64,000 bases of DNA from Hoplostethus atlanticus (Eukaryota > Chordata > Actinopteri > Trachichthyiformes > Trachichthyidae). Below the pieces are notes generated by a model. That model did no database searches and had not been told where the DNA came from. It was given only the letters and a program-made list of their open reading frames with translations. Below, piece after piece: positions 24,791-35,645 of this stretch (position 1 is the first letter of the stretch; every line of letters starts with the position of its first letter). Location: positions 2,011,001 through 2,075,000 of the forward strand of contig JAXDDX010000045.1 of NCBI GenBank assembly GCA_034670405.1, in the 5' to 3' direction. The position numbers were made by a program, and so were the translations under genes.

Positions 24791-25955
24791 CAGTGGCGGC
24801 TGGCCAATAGAGGGCGCTAGGGCGCCGCCCCACCACTCCCCACATCCTAGACTTCATTGAATAAGACTTTAAAAATTACTTTCTTTTTTTTTTTTTTAAA
24901 TGAGCGACGTAAATATTATATAGTTAGTGAGTAGAATGTATAATCTGCAATAAAATGTAGATTAAAATTGTTCTACGTTGTGTAAAGTTACTGCTAGGTC
25001 ACGTATTTCCGGCCTGGGGCGCAAAAATCTTTGCCCATTGACTCTCGTTATAAGTTGTACATGCGCAGTTCGCTCCTCTCAATACAAGAGATAGGAGCTT
25101 GGTGGGACGCAGCTTTCCTGCGCCCCACCAACGAACTGCGCATGTACAAACAGCATTAATCTGAATGCTGCTGATTTACACACCACCAACCACTGGTTGG
25201 CAGCAGAGAGCGAGTGGCTCGTGGTACATCTGACATAAAATGCGCCAGAATGAGACAATATACTCGGTCGTTTTCAAGGAGCTGGTTTAGTAGGAAGGCT
25301 TGGCTAACTGTATGTAGTGACACCAATGCTTTATTTTGCTTTCCCTGCATCCTTTTTCAAACGACAGGTCTCAGACCCAGCATGGATTCAGACAGGTTTG
25401 AATGATTTAAACCACATATCAGAAAAATCAAAAGCAATTGTTTGGGAAAGTAAACATAGCTGCTCAGCTTGATGAAGGCTGCAGGATAGGGAAGTGTAAG
25501 CATAATGAAGAGGTTGACAAAAACAGGAACATCCTGTCTAAAATAATAAACTGTGTCAAGTTCTGTGGTGCCATAGAGTCATTGACAAATGTGCATCTCT
25601 CAAGGAGAGAAGGGCAAAATTTATGTACAAAAAGTTTAAGCCACAAGGTGGCAAAGTCATATGGCTTTGAGCCAGTTCACTCAGCGTTTTGATGGCACTG
25701 GGTATTTCAAATGTAATACCATATTCATTTATTTTTTTCTTAAATGTTATTTTCTATTAGGTCTTACTGTGTTCATAATTTTCTGCCATTGTCTCAGGGT
25801 TTTGTGTTGTCAGATTTCTGTTGCACTTATCGAGGCACTTTTCGGTTACTTTAGTCTTTCACCATTACATATTGTAGTATAAAAGATAATTATTATAACG
25901 AATTTGCACTTTTTGGTATAGCCCCCCCTGGAGAAAAATGCACCAGCCGCCACTG
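24791..25955. mobile_element. hAT DNA transposon relic, 1165 bp, perfect 8-bp TSD
   Basis: Ends CAGTGGCGGCTGG (24791-24803) and CCAGCCGCCACTG (25943-25955) are perfect inverted repeats. TGTCTTTC flanks both sides (24783-24790 and 25956-25963), the 8-bp duplication of hAT insertions. The interior keeps two fragments of a hAT transposase with zinc finger (listed separately); the catalytic C-terminal part is deleted. The element is therefore an internally deleted, non-autonomous copy. The perfect ends and TSD point to a fairly recent insertion. Confidence 0.93.
25190..25692 (+). pseudogene. hAT transposase remnant (TTF/ZMYM1-like N-terminal part)
   Basis: Two fragments lie in different frames. 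25214-25405 carries RSFSRSWFSRKAWLTV followed by NALFCFPCILF, the TTF-type zinc-finger signature of ZMYM1-like hAT transposases. 25438-25692 carries AQLDEG and HNEEVDKNRNILSKIINCVKFCGA, matching the segment before the catalytic core. Frameshifts and stops separate them, and the catalytic RNase-H-like region and dimerisation domain are absent. Placement inside matched hAT ends confirms the assignment. Confidence 0.82.
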
Positions 25956-27275
25956 TGTCTTTCCTTTCCTGAAATAACATAAAACCATCCATACATTCAT
26001 CAAGCTAGGCAGAGAGAGGAATCCCTCAGAGGTCTACAGATTGTCTAGAAATTCTTTTTTCGTTTCGTGTTTGCTGTGCAGCCAAGAGCGCTTCTTTCCC
26101 ATATCTGCCTCTCCTGGCCCAATGCCTGAGAAGGTAGATAGGGAAATGAATCAAATTGAATTCCCATCCTCAGGTAGGAGTGAAGGAGGGGAAGGGGAGA
26201 GGATGAATGGAAGGGAAGGGAGGGGACACATACAGGGAATATAGGGAAGCTCTCCTGTCTAAGGTGTTAACATCTCTAGGAAGATCAAGGACAAGTGTAG
26301 ACGGCAGAGACACGTCAGAGAAGAGCAGAGATTTCCATCAGCTACTATTATTCTCCATGGATGTATAGAGGAATGTGGTTTGATTTATTGTATTTTATTT
26401 CAGTGTCATGCACTCTAGGTGCAAGACACATCTATATACCACAATGCAGTTTGTGCACCGCAACCATATTCCCAAACCAGGTGTCACAAGGTATGTTGAT
26501 GTTGTTCTGCCATCACACCAAAACCTCAACCGGTGGTTGTTTGAGCGCACATGTCCTGTGTGTTCATAGACAACACTTGGACAACATCCTGTTAGGATGC
26601 AAAGTTAGTCTTGCCCAATGTGGCAGCATAACCGAGAGTTGAAGTCCCCGGCAGCTACAATCCAGAGTTAACAAACAGAAGTTAATTCTTTAAAGTGATA
26701 CTCTCAGTTTGAGCCTTTCTCTGCCTACTGCACGGTTGGGTGGGAAAGACTGTAGCATGTATGATGCTGTGAAAAATTCAGTAAACCACCAAAATGACAC
26801 TATTCAGTCGAAGGTTTTTCAGCCTCTAGTTGGTGACAGTAAACCAGGATTTGCACAGAAAATCCAGGAACAAAGCATTATGTGATGTACTGTCAGGATT
26901 ATGACCACAATGGATGTGATGGATGTGTTTGTGATCAGCTGAAAAAAGGTTGAAGGTTTCATACTCTGCTCGGAGAGAGAATCCTACGAATCAAGCTGGC
27001 TTTGTACACGAAGGTGAATAAGTCAGATATGAATGATTAAAGTGCTACATGTAGCATCTTCGTCAAATTACTAGTTCTACCTTGGTATGACTACCACCAA
27101 CCAACGAGACCATGGTGGAGACGACTGCTAGCCTCTATCTCACCAGTGGTATTGTTAGTTCTAGTGTTTCTCCACATTAAGACTACATTTCCCATGAACC
27201 CCATTGCTTCCTGTCCCCCCTCCCCTTCCCTGATGTCTTTGTCTTTCCTGAAGAGCATCAACATGTTGAAAGTGA

Positions 27276-27535
27276 TTTCTCCATCTTCCTTTCTCTCCTT
27301 CCTCCATCTGCCGTTGCCAGAAACTCTTTAGCTTTAGCTCCGTTAGCGCTGGAAGAACAGCGCCCTCTTCCGGTTTTGTGCCGTAAAGCAATCCAGCAGA
27401 TTTCCCTCCAAATCAACCCGGTGGCCACAATGTAGAATGCAGAGTAGAGGCTGGTAGAGGCTGACAGGCTGCTAGAGGCTGGTAGAGGCTGGTAGAGGCT
27501 GGTAGAGGCTGGTAGAGGCTGACAGGCTGCTAGTG
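27276..27535. repeat. Dispersed 250-bp block with AGAGGCTGGT minisatellite, copy A
   Basis: Nearly identical to 53326-53564 in the same orientation, 26 kb away. The shared unique part runs from TTTCTCCATCTTCC through CCGTTAGCGCTGGAAGAACA to GGTGGCCACAATG. It ends in GGTAGAGGCT/GACAGGCTGC tandem units (27443-27532). This copy has more tandem units than the other. Confidence 0.93.
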
Positions 27536-27900
27536 TAGGGTGACCAGACGTCCCCGTTTTTGGTGGCCTGTCCCCGGCTGGAGCTGTCCCCGGAAATGTC
27601 CCCGTTTTTAACTGTGTGTTAAAAACAGACCGCAAAGTGAAATAATATTTTACGTGGCAAGAAAGACGGGGCAGCAGAGCCTACCGGTTGGTACCCGATT
27701 TTTAAAAAGTCAGCCTCCCGGAACGTCCCTACTCCAGAGTCCCCCGGAAATGAGTTCAATCTCCCTGACTCCCGGAAAGGAGTTAATCTCCCGACCAAAA
27801 AAAAAACCAAAAAAACAACGCACGAGTTACGAGTTACGCAGCGCGGAATGTGATGTTCGGTGATGTGATTTCGGGATTTAGCGAGCCAAATGGAACACGG
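27536..27900. repeat. Possible transposon remnant starting AGGGTGACCAGACGTCCCCG
   Basis: Begins where the 250-bp block ends. TCCCCG recurs four times in the first 75 bp, and TCCCGGAA-type motifs recur to about 27780. The style is that of a hAT terminus, but no matching right end was found, so the call is tentative. Confidence 0.3.
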
Positions 27901-28217
27901 AGCCAAAAAAAGAAAATACTCTACACTGTTATCATCAGACCACCATGGATATGTTCGTAAGGTGAGAGGCAGTAAAAAATAAGCCGACTATGGCACACTG
28001 CACTGTGTGCAATTCTAGCTTTCTAGCTTTTCAGTTGCGGGCGGAGGTTTAAATGACTGCAAAAGATATGTTGAGGTAAACTCAGTTTAAGCTAGCCTAG
28101 GTAGCGATATTGCAAAGCAGCCCGTTAGTACAGAGGGAGGCTTAAATTAGCCAATGTCAATTTAATTTATCTAAAACGTTTTTGTCTGTAAATCTACAGT
28201 GGGTCAGTGGGTATGTG

Positions 28218-29006
28218 CAGGGGTTAAAGTGGGCCGGAACGATCCGGAACGGCGTTCCGGCACCTTCGATTAATAAGTAAATAAATCTGATTGGCAGTTT
28301 CATACATAATAATGTCAAGCGAGTTCATTTTCGTGTGCTGCAGCCTGGCGTTCCTTCCAGCTGCCCCTCCTCTCCATGTAGCCTCCTCTCTGAGGCTACA
28401 TCCACAATAATACGTTTTCGTTTTTTTTAAACTAAACGATCTCGGTCCAAACAAGCGTTATAGCACAGTTTCAGAAATGATCTCCGTCCATAAAAACGCA
28501 TATCACGTTACCATTCACCTACACTGGGCATGCGTGTGCCGGTGTAAACAGGAAGCAGATTGTCTGCTCTGTTTAGTTGCAGAAAATATCGTTATGAAGA
28601 ACAGCAATGGCGAAAAGTAAGAGCAGAGATGTCTTTGTTTGGACGGACGACGAGGTGGAGCTGTTACTGAAAGTAACAAATGAGTATAAGGCGGTAAATA
28701 TTGTTATTTGTCACAAAGTACTTGGCAATTAAATATTTACAGTGGAGTACCCTAGTATTATTTAATAATTAATTTAAGAAAGTGTGTGGGTGCCCCCCCA
28801 ACCGGTCAGCTACCACCACAAATAGAATCTAATTCTGTGGGAAACACTGTGTACACTATGTGTTGTTGAAGTTATCTGATTCATCAAATGTCTTAAATAA
28901 ATAATAAATAAACAATAATCATTATGAGGTGAGTCATTTTTCGCCGCTGCACCGCTACACCAGATCTTAGGGTTCCCCCACCTGCCAAATCCCACTTTAA
29001 CCCCTG
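28218..29006. mobile_element. hAT non-autonomous transposon, 789 bp, perfect 8-bp TSD
   Basis: Ends CAGGGGTTAAAGTGGG (28218-28233) and CCCACTTTAACCCCTG (28991-29006) are perfect 16-bp inverted repeats. GGTATGTG duplicates the target on both sides (28210-28217 and 29007-29014). No hAT transposase is present. The middle (about 28388-28740) seems to hold part of another element, with AGGCTACATCCACA at 28396 and a truncated DNA-binding-type ORF at 28607. Confidence 0.93.
28607..28732 (+). pseudogene. Truncated ORF with SANT/Myb-like start (VFVWTDDEVELLLK)
   Basis: A 41-residue ORF beginning MAKSKSRDVFVWTDDEVELL and stopping soon after NEYKAV. Acidic W-T-D-D-E-V-E-L-L-L resembles the first helix of SANT/MADF-type DNA-binding domains found in transposon-derived proteins. 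The remainder is missing; GCG|GTAAAT could be an old splice donor. It sits inside the 28218-29006 hAT element, so it is probably a nested transposon piece. The family is not identified with certainty. Confidence 0.4.
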
Positions 29007-30384
29007 GGTATGTGTGATATTAGATTACCAGGCTATAGGCTGCTGTGTTGTTCATTATGCAGGGACAACAGCACGTTAGGGAGGCTAAACGTAGGGAGAG
29101 CACTTAGGACATCGGTCAATTCTTTGATACTGGACGGGATAGTATGCGGGACCGCGTTACTAAGGCAGGTTGGTTTAGAGTTCAGTCAAGCTTCAGTTAA
29201 GTTAATAGACATAAGGGGAAATAATAATCTACTCGTTATAAAATTAACGATTAGAATAGTGGTGTAGTTTTCTTGTGATTGCAGTATTGACGGTGGAAGA
29301 TGGTGAAAAGAAGAGGGTGATGCACTAAAGACACAGTAGGCTAAGTGAGAGACCAGAAAGCCGTGAGTATTAGGCCTGGTTGGTTTAAAGTTCAGTCAAG
29401 GTTATACTGATGTCTCTAAATTAATGTGCTGATGATTTATTGATCTTAATATGATACATGCAGCACTTTTGATGAGTCGGCACAAGTTAGGGCTGATTGA
29501 TGAATTGTGAAATGTGAGCAGACAGCATGTGACAGTCAGCAGTCTAAGACCTGACCTACTATTGTGGTCCAATACTTAGTGAACTCTTTACTTTATAGAA
29601 CTCACTTTGCCATGGGGTGCAGTGGATGAGGCGCATGAAAGGAAAAAGCTTTTTAGCCACAACTAGTTTACTCAGGGAGTTAGGGATTTGTGGTCAGGGA
29701 TTACAGCAGGACACAAAGGCAGGAAGGTTTCTGAAACCGCTGAAAAGAGCAGCCAGTGGCTCTGGTTGAAAAGAAAGGGTCAGTTGGGGTCCAAAGCATG
29801 GAAACCTGTCCCATGACTAAGAAAGTTATATATATTATATGATTCATATATCTTATGATGGCCTTGCTATGGTTGCAGAAGTGTGTAATCATACCCTGTT
29901 CTCAGCTCAGCTCTTGTTCTAATTGTCTTACAAAGGCCCATTCCATTGAGAAACAAAATGTTCTGTTTTCTGCATGGCCATGAGGCGTTTGGGCTGTAAA
30001 TTGGTGTGAAAGATTATTGAGAATTGGGGTTTGTCATATTTTAATTAAACATTATACGACCAAAACCTTGACTTGTTCTTCAAAGTTTCAGAATCGGCTT
30101 AGAAGTGGGTAAAATGCTTGACATATTTGTCTGACCTTTCTGTACTCCCGAAATTACTAATCAAACATGTCAGACAGTCATTGTTAAATAATATAAACCA
30201 ATATATACCAATATAAACCATGGTGTCAACCTGTACAAAGCCAAGAGGTGAGCTTGGGGATTTCATTGGCGAGTATCGGACATATCTGTTCAGACTCAGC
30301 GTTTCCCTCAACCCTTCATGGGTTGACGCCTGATGAATTATTGGAATGAATTATTGAGTATAATGTGGTGAACTAGGTGTAAGA

Positions 30385-30550
30385 CTACAGGATAGTGTGG
30401 TTCTGCAGACCCTCCTCAGGTTGAATCCCCCATGTCGCCTGTATCCACCCTGCTGAAGTGTCCTTGAGCAACACACCAGCTCCCTACCAGCTCCAGGGTG
30501 CTGATCTGTAGCTGAGCCTGACCTCCCTGTGGAGGTCAGAGGAGGGGGGG
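30385..30550. repeat. Dispersed repeat fragment
   Basis: Contains CTGAAGTGTCCTTGAGCAACACACC, recalling the CCTTGAGCAAGACACTGAACG tail at 44500-44520. Ends in poly-G at 30543. A related CTGACCTCTGACC fragment lies at 31910-31950. Confidence 0.45.
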
Positions 30551-30741
30551 GGGGTGGATCAATGGATCAATAAGGAATCACATTATCAGTAGAAAGTCAA
30601 TGGGGTTGTAAACCATTGATGTAAAACAGATAACTGTACAGAATGACCATGTGTGTTAATGCTTATGTTGAGTAAATGGATATGAGAAGTGAATGGGCCA
30701 CTGAAGTTGATATGGTGTGACGTTGCTTTACTTTCTCCTCT

Positions 30742-31000
30742 TACATGATGGATCTATACAACCAGCAGGACTGGACAGTGTGGACAGAAATCCCCCGTCT
30801 GTATTCACAAATAACATACGGTGGCATCAGACACAGTCATACAACTAACCAGGGGAGGACAGGTCATGTAGTTGTTCAACAAGCCAGAACAAATGGCATG
30901 CAGAAATCATTTCTCTATAGAGACAGAACTAAAATACAGTAAAGAAATTTAAAAAGCAAGTGAAAAAGTATTTCCGGTCTTCTGTAATTCCATAATGTTT
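30742..31000 (+). pseudogene. Possible 3' end of a LINE reverse-transcriptase ORF
   Basis: The translated fragment 30745-30942 has QARTNGMQKSFLYR followed, after a stop, by NLKSK and KSISGLL. These resemble the C-terminal RTN...SF.YR...W segment common in fish LINE ORF2 proteins. It is short and broken, and the family is not certain. Confidence 0.35.
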
Positions 31001-33274
31001 TATTTTGGTTTTCGTTGATTTGGGATTATTTACTTCCCCTCTTTCTATGTGTGTCCGTTGGTCATTTGCTGTGGTTTATTTGTTTTGTATAATTTCATTA
31101 GGATGCTGGGGGCGCTAATGTGTTGTTTTAAATCTATGATTGTGCTGTGTATTTCTACGGTCCCCAAGAAGATTAACCGTCACGCTGGTGCCAGACAACA
31201 GGGATCTGAATGAACTTAAACCCAAACTAAATACCGTTCGCCCTCAAAGAGCGAAAAAAGCAATTTCCAAGCTCAACCTTCGGTACGAGTGAGAGACTGA
31301 GGAAGACGCATGAAATGTGTTTTTCTCCCTTGATTGAGAGAAATTCACCTTGCCATGTCTTGAAAAAGAAGTCAGCCTTGAAAGTAAATGCCGGCATACA
31401 AAAATGACAGATGAAAAATGTGGGATTCATCAAACCTTTTCAAAAACTTACTGAGGGCCTTGAGCAATTAGCAGAGAGGTAAATTAATATTATCTCACAT
31501 GGCTGAATGTAGGAGGCCAAGACACAAGATAGAGGGAATCAATAATCCTCCATCCAACTCCTAATAAATCATATGGAAGAAATGAAGAAGCGCTGTAGAG
31601 CAACTGGAAGACCAACCTGAGAATCGTGGCTGTTTTAAATTTTAGAATTGAAATATCTCAGTCTCGTTTCCCTTCTCTTACACTTTAAAATCCATTGGTC
31701 TTTCTAGTGTTGAAGTGACAATTTATTTTTAGAAAATTACGGTAACTCAGCGGTGAGGACCGGATTGAGGACCAAGTGGATTCCAGTCAAAACTGTTGCC
31801 ACGCTGTGATCTGAGCAACGCTTACATGGCTGCACATCGGTCAGCGGGGTGAACTAGTGAATATAAAGCCCAGATGAATGAACTAAATCCCTAACAGCTG
31901 TTCTGGAGCTGACCCTGACCTCTGACCTCTGACCCTGACCTCTGGTGAGGGGGGCAAGAGAAAAGATTATTATCAACAAAGTATGACATTATCAGAGATT
32001 TAACCAGTTCTACCTGCAGTCGTCTCCCCCATTATGAGATTATTAAGGGTGTTTAAAAGGAGACGGGTCATAAAACCATAGCAGAACGCACTGAGGTGAA
32101 AATAATCAATATGACAATCATTTTAAAAGTATGGCGACCATATGTGGCGTGTAATAATGAGGCGAGGAATCCCTAGAGACAGCATCAGCATTTGGATCAC
32201 AGTGTGGACGACTTCCTGCTGACAAAAGCTTCCTCTTGCCAGGGGATCCACCTTGACGCAAAGGCGAAAAGACCTTGGACTCTTGATGTTGAGTGAAGGA
32301 AGGGATGTGGAAAAGGGAGCAGTGGAAGATGAAGAGAGGAAGATGAAGAGGACAGAGGGAAGCCCTGGTGGCTGAATCAGGGACAAAAGATGTGGAGGAG
32401 GAGGAATGAATGAAATAATGAATGGGGCGGGGGGTTGATGATGGACTAATGACTTGAAGAGATGGAGGAAGGGGGGGGGTACACCGATGGAAAGGTCTGT
32501 TGTAAAATCTGAACAAAGGCTGATGGAAAACTGCTGGACTGACAAAAATGAAGGGTTGAAATATCCAATCATTTCTTCTTCTTCCCCCTGAATCACCTCT
32601 GCCTCCGCCTCGCTCACATCTTCCTCCTCTGCTTGCTTTGGAAAAAATCTACCCTCAAATCTACCCTCCCTCTGGCGCTGGCTTTTCTTTACCTAGCGTT
32701 TCTCTATCATACGTACTGTATAATCTGAGGAGACCGGGTATATTTATTACTTCTCTTGTCAGGACACCACGACAATAATGACAGAATCTACAGAAATGAG
32801 TCTCAAGAGATTTAAAAGATGATATTGATTTAGCAGAAAGGTCGTTTCTCAGTTTTGAAGCCATGATGGTGAACACCTGGTTAGTTTTGGTCTGTAGTCT
32901 TAACCGAGGAACCGTCAGAGGAGCCTGAGGATCTCAGGCTGACCTCAGGTTCATCTGCAATATAGCTGGGGAACTTTCTGAAAAGTCATCAGTAAAATCT
33001 TAGAACCAATCCTAAAACTGACTGGCAACCAGAGTAAAGATGCAAGAATTGGGCTGAAATGGTCTCTTCGTTTAGCACCAGTTCGCTAAAACCGATGCGT
33101 TACAAGCTGAAGACAGGCAGGCCGAAAGAGAGTAAACCTTCTAATTGAAATGATATAAACGCATGTATGACCTTCTCCAAATCAGCTGAGGATACAGACA
33201 CCATATTGTTTTGTCTTTATTGGCCAGTTCAGAGGAGGAAGATGCACAGCAGCTTCGAGTTCTAAAAACGTCTC

Positions 33275-33315
33275 ATTGTAACTCTGGATAAGAGCATCTG
33301 CTGAATACTTGAACT
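33275..33315. repeat. Dispersed-repeat module (AACTCTGGATAAGAGCATCTGCTGAA)
   Basis: Variant of the AAGTCGCTTTGGATAAAAGC module at 48780-48806. It lies 140 bp beyond the 201-bp exon, within the intron. Confidence 0.5.
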
Positions 33316-33456
33316 GTATTGAGAAGAAATGTTAATGTGGGCTGAAATGACAAGATGATGATGATGACGACAACGGTGACGATAACGATGAAAAAGTTCG
33401 AGCGTTGTGATTCAAAGAGTGGAACCGCTGGCCAGTTCCACAGCGGAGGGCCTTAC

Positions 33457-33657
33457 CGTTGAAGTTGACAGCCCGGATGTGGGTCAGCAGGTCCTTGCCA
33501 TCAATGTTGGCCATGCGTGGGCACAGACCCGAGTACCCGGAGCAGAGCTCACGGTGCATACGGTGCAAGGCGTGGGCCATGGCGTAGACTGCATCCATCA
33601 CAAACTGGACCTTCCCCTCCTGCTCATACGTGGAGTCACGGCCGACCTTCTCCAGTC
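33457..33657 (-). CDS. grm8: mGluR8-like receptor, 201-bp exon (EGKVQFV ligand-contact segment)
   Basis: Isolated internal exon, phase 1 at both ends, encoding 66 complete codons from [12 protein letters not shown] to HIRAVNFN. The Lys of EGKVQFV (residue 15) matches the glutamate-contacting Lys of group III receptors (K405 in mGluR4 numbering). The run GLCPRM.NIDGK.LL resembles mGluR8 as I recall the family, more than mGluR4, 6 or 7. The acceptor is TTTCTCGTCCAG|GA and the donor AACG|GTAAGG is strong. The exon lies between introns of 17.2 and 18.2 kb. Since 201 is divisible by 3, skipping it would keep the frame but remove a ligand contact. Confidence 0.96.
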
Positions 33658-35344
33658 CTGGACGAGAAAGAGAAACACAGTGGCTTGGTCAGAGAGTTGG
33701 AGTGAAGATTTATTCTGAAATGAGAAGTTCACCATTTGAAAGAAACTGACCTACGGAAACGGTTGCTGGTATAAAGGTGCGAGACATCGTGGATTACTAT
33801 TACAGCTATGAGTCATTTTGAAATGAAATCCTCAGTTGTTGTAGGTGTTACAAGCTCTATGACTCTCTATGGTATTTTTGCAGTTTCAGCAAGAAAGGAT
33901 TGCGCTTGGCTTGTTGAAACCGAGTGATTCAGCGTGTTTTAAGGTGTCACTGAGAAATAACTGTGGGGATGCAATGTTAGACTGCTCAATAAAACATGCT
34001 GCTGTCACTCAATGTGACAATTTACAAGATTCAGGTCCAACAATTGCACGTGATTGCTTAAATGTGTGGTTTAGAAGAAGAATGAGGCGGCCTCCTATAC
34101 ACAGGGTATGAATCCGCTATGGATGGGAGTCATGGGATTTCAACCCGTATCTCTGTGGATATTAACAACTCACAATGGGAAATGAACGGCTTTAGAGATG
34201 TTTCACATTGAAAAGGTGCTCCATCACACCTATAGCACCGTGGGCTGTGGTGTTGATTGCTAACCTCTCTGAGCAGTGATAAATAAGTCATAGACACAGG
34301 AAGTCCTGAGAGTTACATCAAGACTGGAAAGGGAGAAAACATGTCACTCAAACAGTAAAGTTGAAAGAATAGCGAGGACTGATTAGGCTGTGTCTTCATT
34401 CTGCAGACACACTGAACTTCATCAGCACACAAGTTTCATTCTTTGAGTTGAACAGCTCCTGCCTCCGTGGCTTTTTTTCCCCAAAAGCTTAAAACATTGA
34501 AGGCCTGAGTTTGTTCTCGCCACCAGACTGGAAGAAACGAAACACATTTTCTATAATATCCCATTAACGTTAACATAAAAAAATACATTCTGCTCCGTCT
34601 CATTAGCAGTGATTAAATAACACAGAGGATAAGACATCATAATCTTTCATTTGAAAACTCCCTGAAATTTTTAGTGAGTAATTACCATTATTAAAGTCAT
34701 TGAGCTTTTCTATTATGCCGTCGGCCAAAAACAGAAAAGAAAGTGGAGGAAATTGTGGAGAACTAACTGCTGGACTGGGCTCTCCATCAACAGACAAGAC
34801 TCTGTATTAATAGGAATTTAGATATGAAATCCAATTTAATTTAATAGCAGCTCAGACAGCAGGGGATCCATCTGAGGGGGAGACATTTGCTCCAGCATAA
34901 AGACTGATTACATGTCTGTACACACATAATGAATGGGCCTTGTAGGGCAAGCAAAGAGCCACAGATGTCAAACAGCAAGATGATGTGAGAGAAGATATGA
35001 TGTCCACAGCTGGTAGTTACATGCATGAAATCATATGTGTATATTTGTACAGTGATCCTCAATATTTAGAGACTACAGATGATTATATCCTGTCTCACCA
35101 TCCATCTCTACTGTAATGCAACACAAAAATCCGCCTCAGATCCTCCACTGTCAGATGTCGTTGGTCTGTGATGTCATTTTGTGATGAAGTGTTGTAAATA
35201 GTAACTTTCCCTTTTCCCCAGTTGATAGAAAGTGATAGTGGAGAGAACGATGCTGTGATGCCTCCTGGTTGTTCAGATTACAAAAAGACGTTGAAGAGGG
35301 CGTTGTATTTCACACACTACTGACGAGCCACAAAGATGGAAGCT

Positions 35345-35432
35345 GTGGCTGCATTGCATTCTGGTCTATCCTGGATACTGCATTGCATTCTGGTCTATCT
35401 CGGCTACTGCACTGCATTCTGGTCTATCTCCT
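35345..35432. repeat. Tandem GCATTCTGGTCTATC units
   Basis: Three units of about 30-32 bp (TGCATTGCATTCTGGTCTATC, CTCGGCTAC). One related single copy lies at 17488-17515. Confidence 0.8.
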
Positions 35433-35449
35433 ACTGTTGGTGGAGAAAT

Positions 35450-35645
35450 TGGTCTCTCTCCTCTCCTCCGATGGATTTCTCCTGTATGATTGTTGATCGT
35501 CGGTCTAGAAAGAAGCCCTTGCTCTTTGATTCTGATTGGCTGACACCAAAACCTGACGGTTACCGTTGATGGTTTAGATCCATGATACATTTTCTGATAT
35601 CAGACTGGAAACATCTCAACGTGACGTCACGCCGTCTACGATTGG
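35450..35645 (+). repeat. Dispersed repeat, forward copy (inverse at 60296-60488)
   Basis: About 190 bp match the reverse complement of 60296-60488 with few differences, including TTCTGATTGGCTGACACCAA and AACGTGACGTCACG. No coding potential. Confidence 0.9.

Larger units (their letters stand above)
16253..33456 (-). other. Large grm8 intron (17.2 kb)
   Basis: Lies between the 201-bp and 140-bp exons, with donor GTAAGG at its high end and acceptor TTTTACAG at its low end. It contains minisatellites, the ACT-type trinucleotide array, a MITE, two hAT elements and a copy of a dispersed 250-bp block. Stretches with nothing recognisable are about 18600-19770, 19810-20840, 21720-23920, 26000-27270, 29015-30370 and 31000-33270. 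Of these, 19060-19200 and 23390-23490 are non-repetitive and homeobox-site-like, and might be conserved non-coding DNA. Confidence 0.9.

Noticed and set aside
32118..32617. Pro/Ser/Phe-rich open frames on the minus strand
   Set aside because: Low-complexity purine/pyrimidine-biased DNA with two overlapping frames open. No signature.
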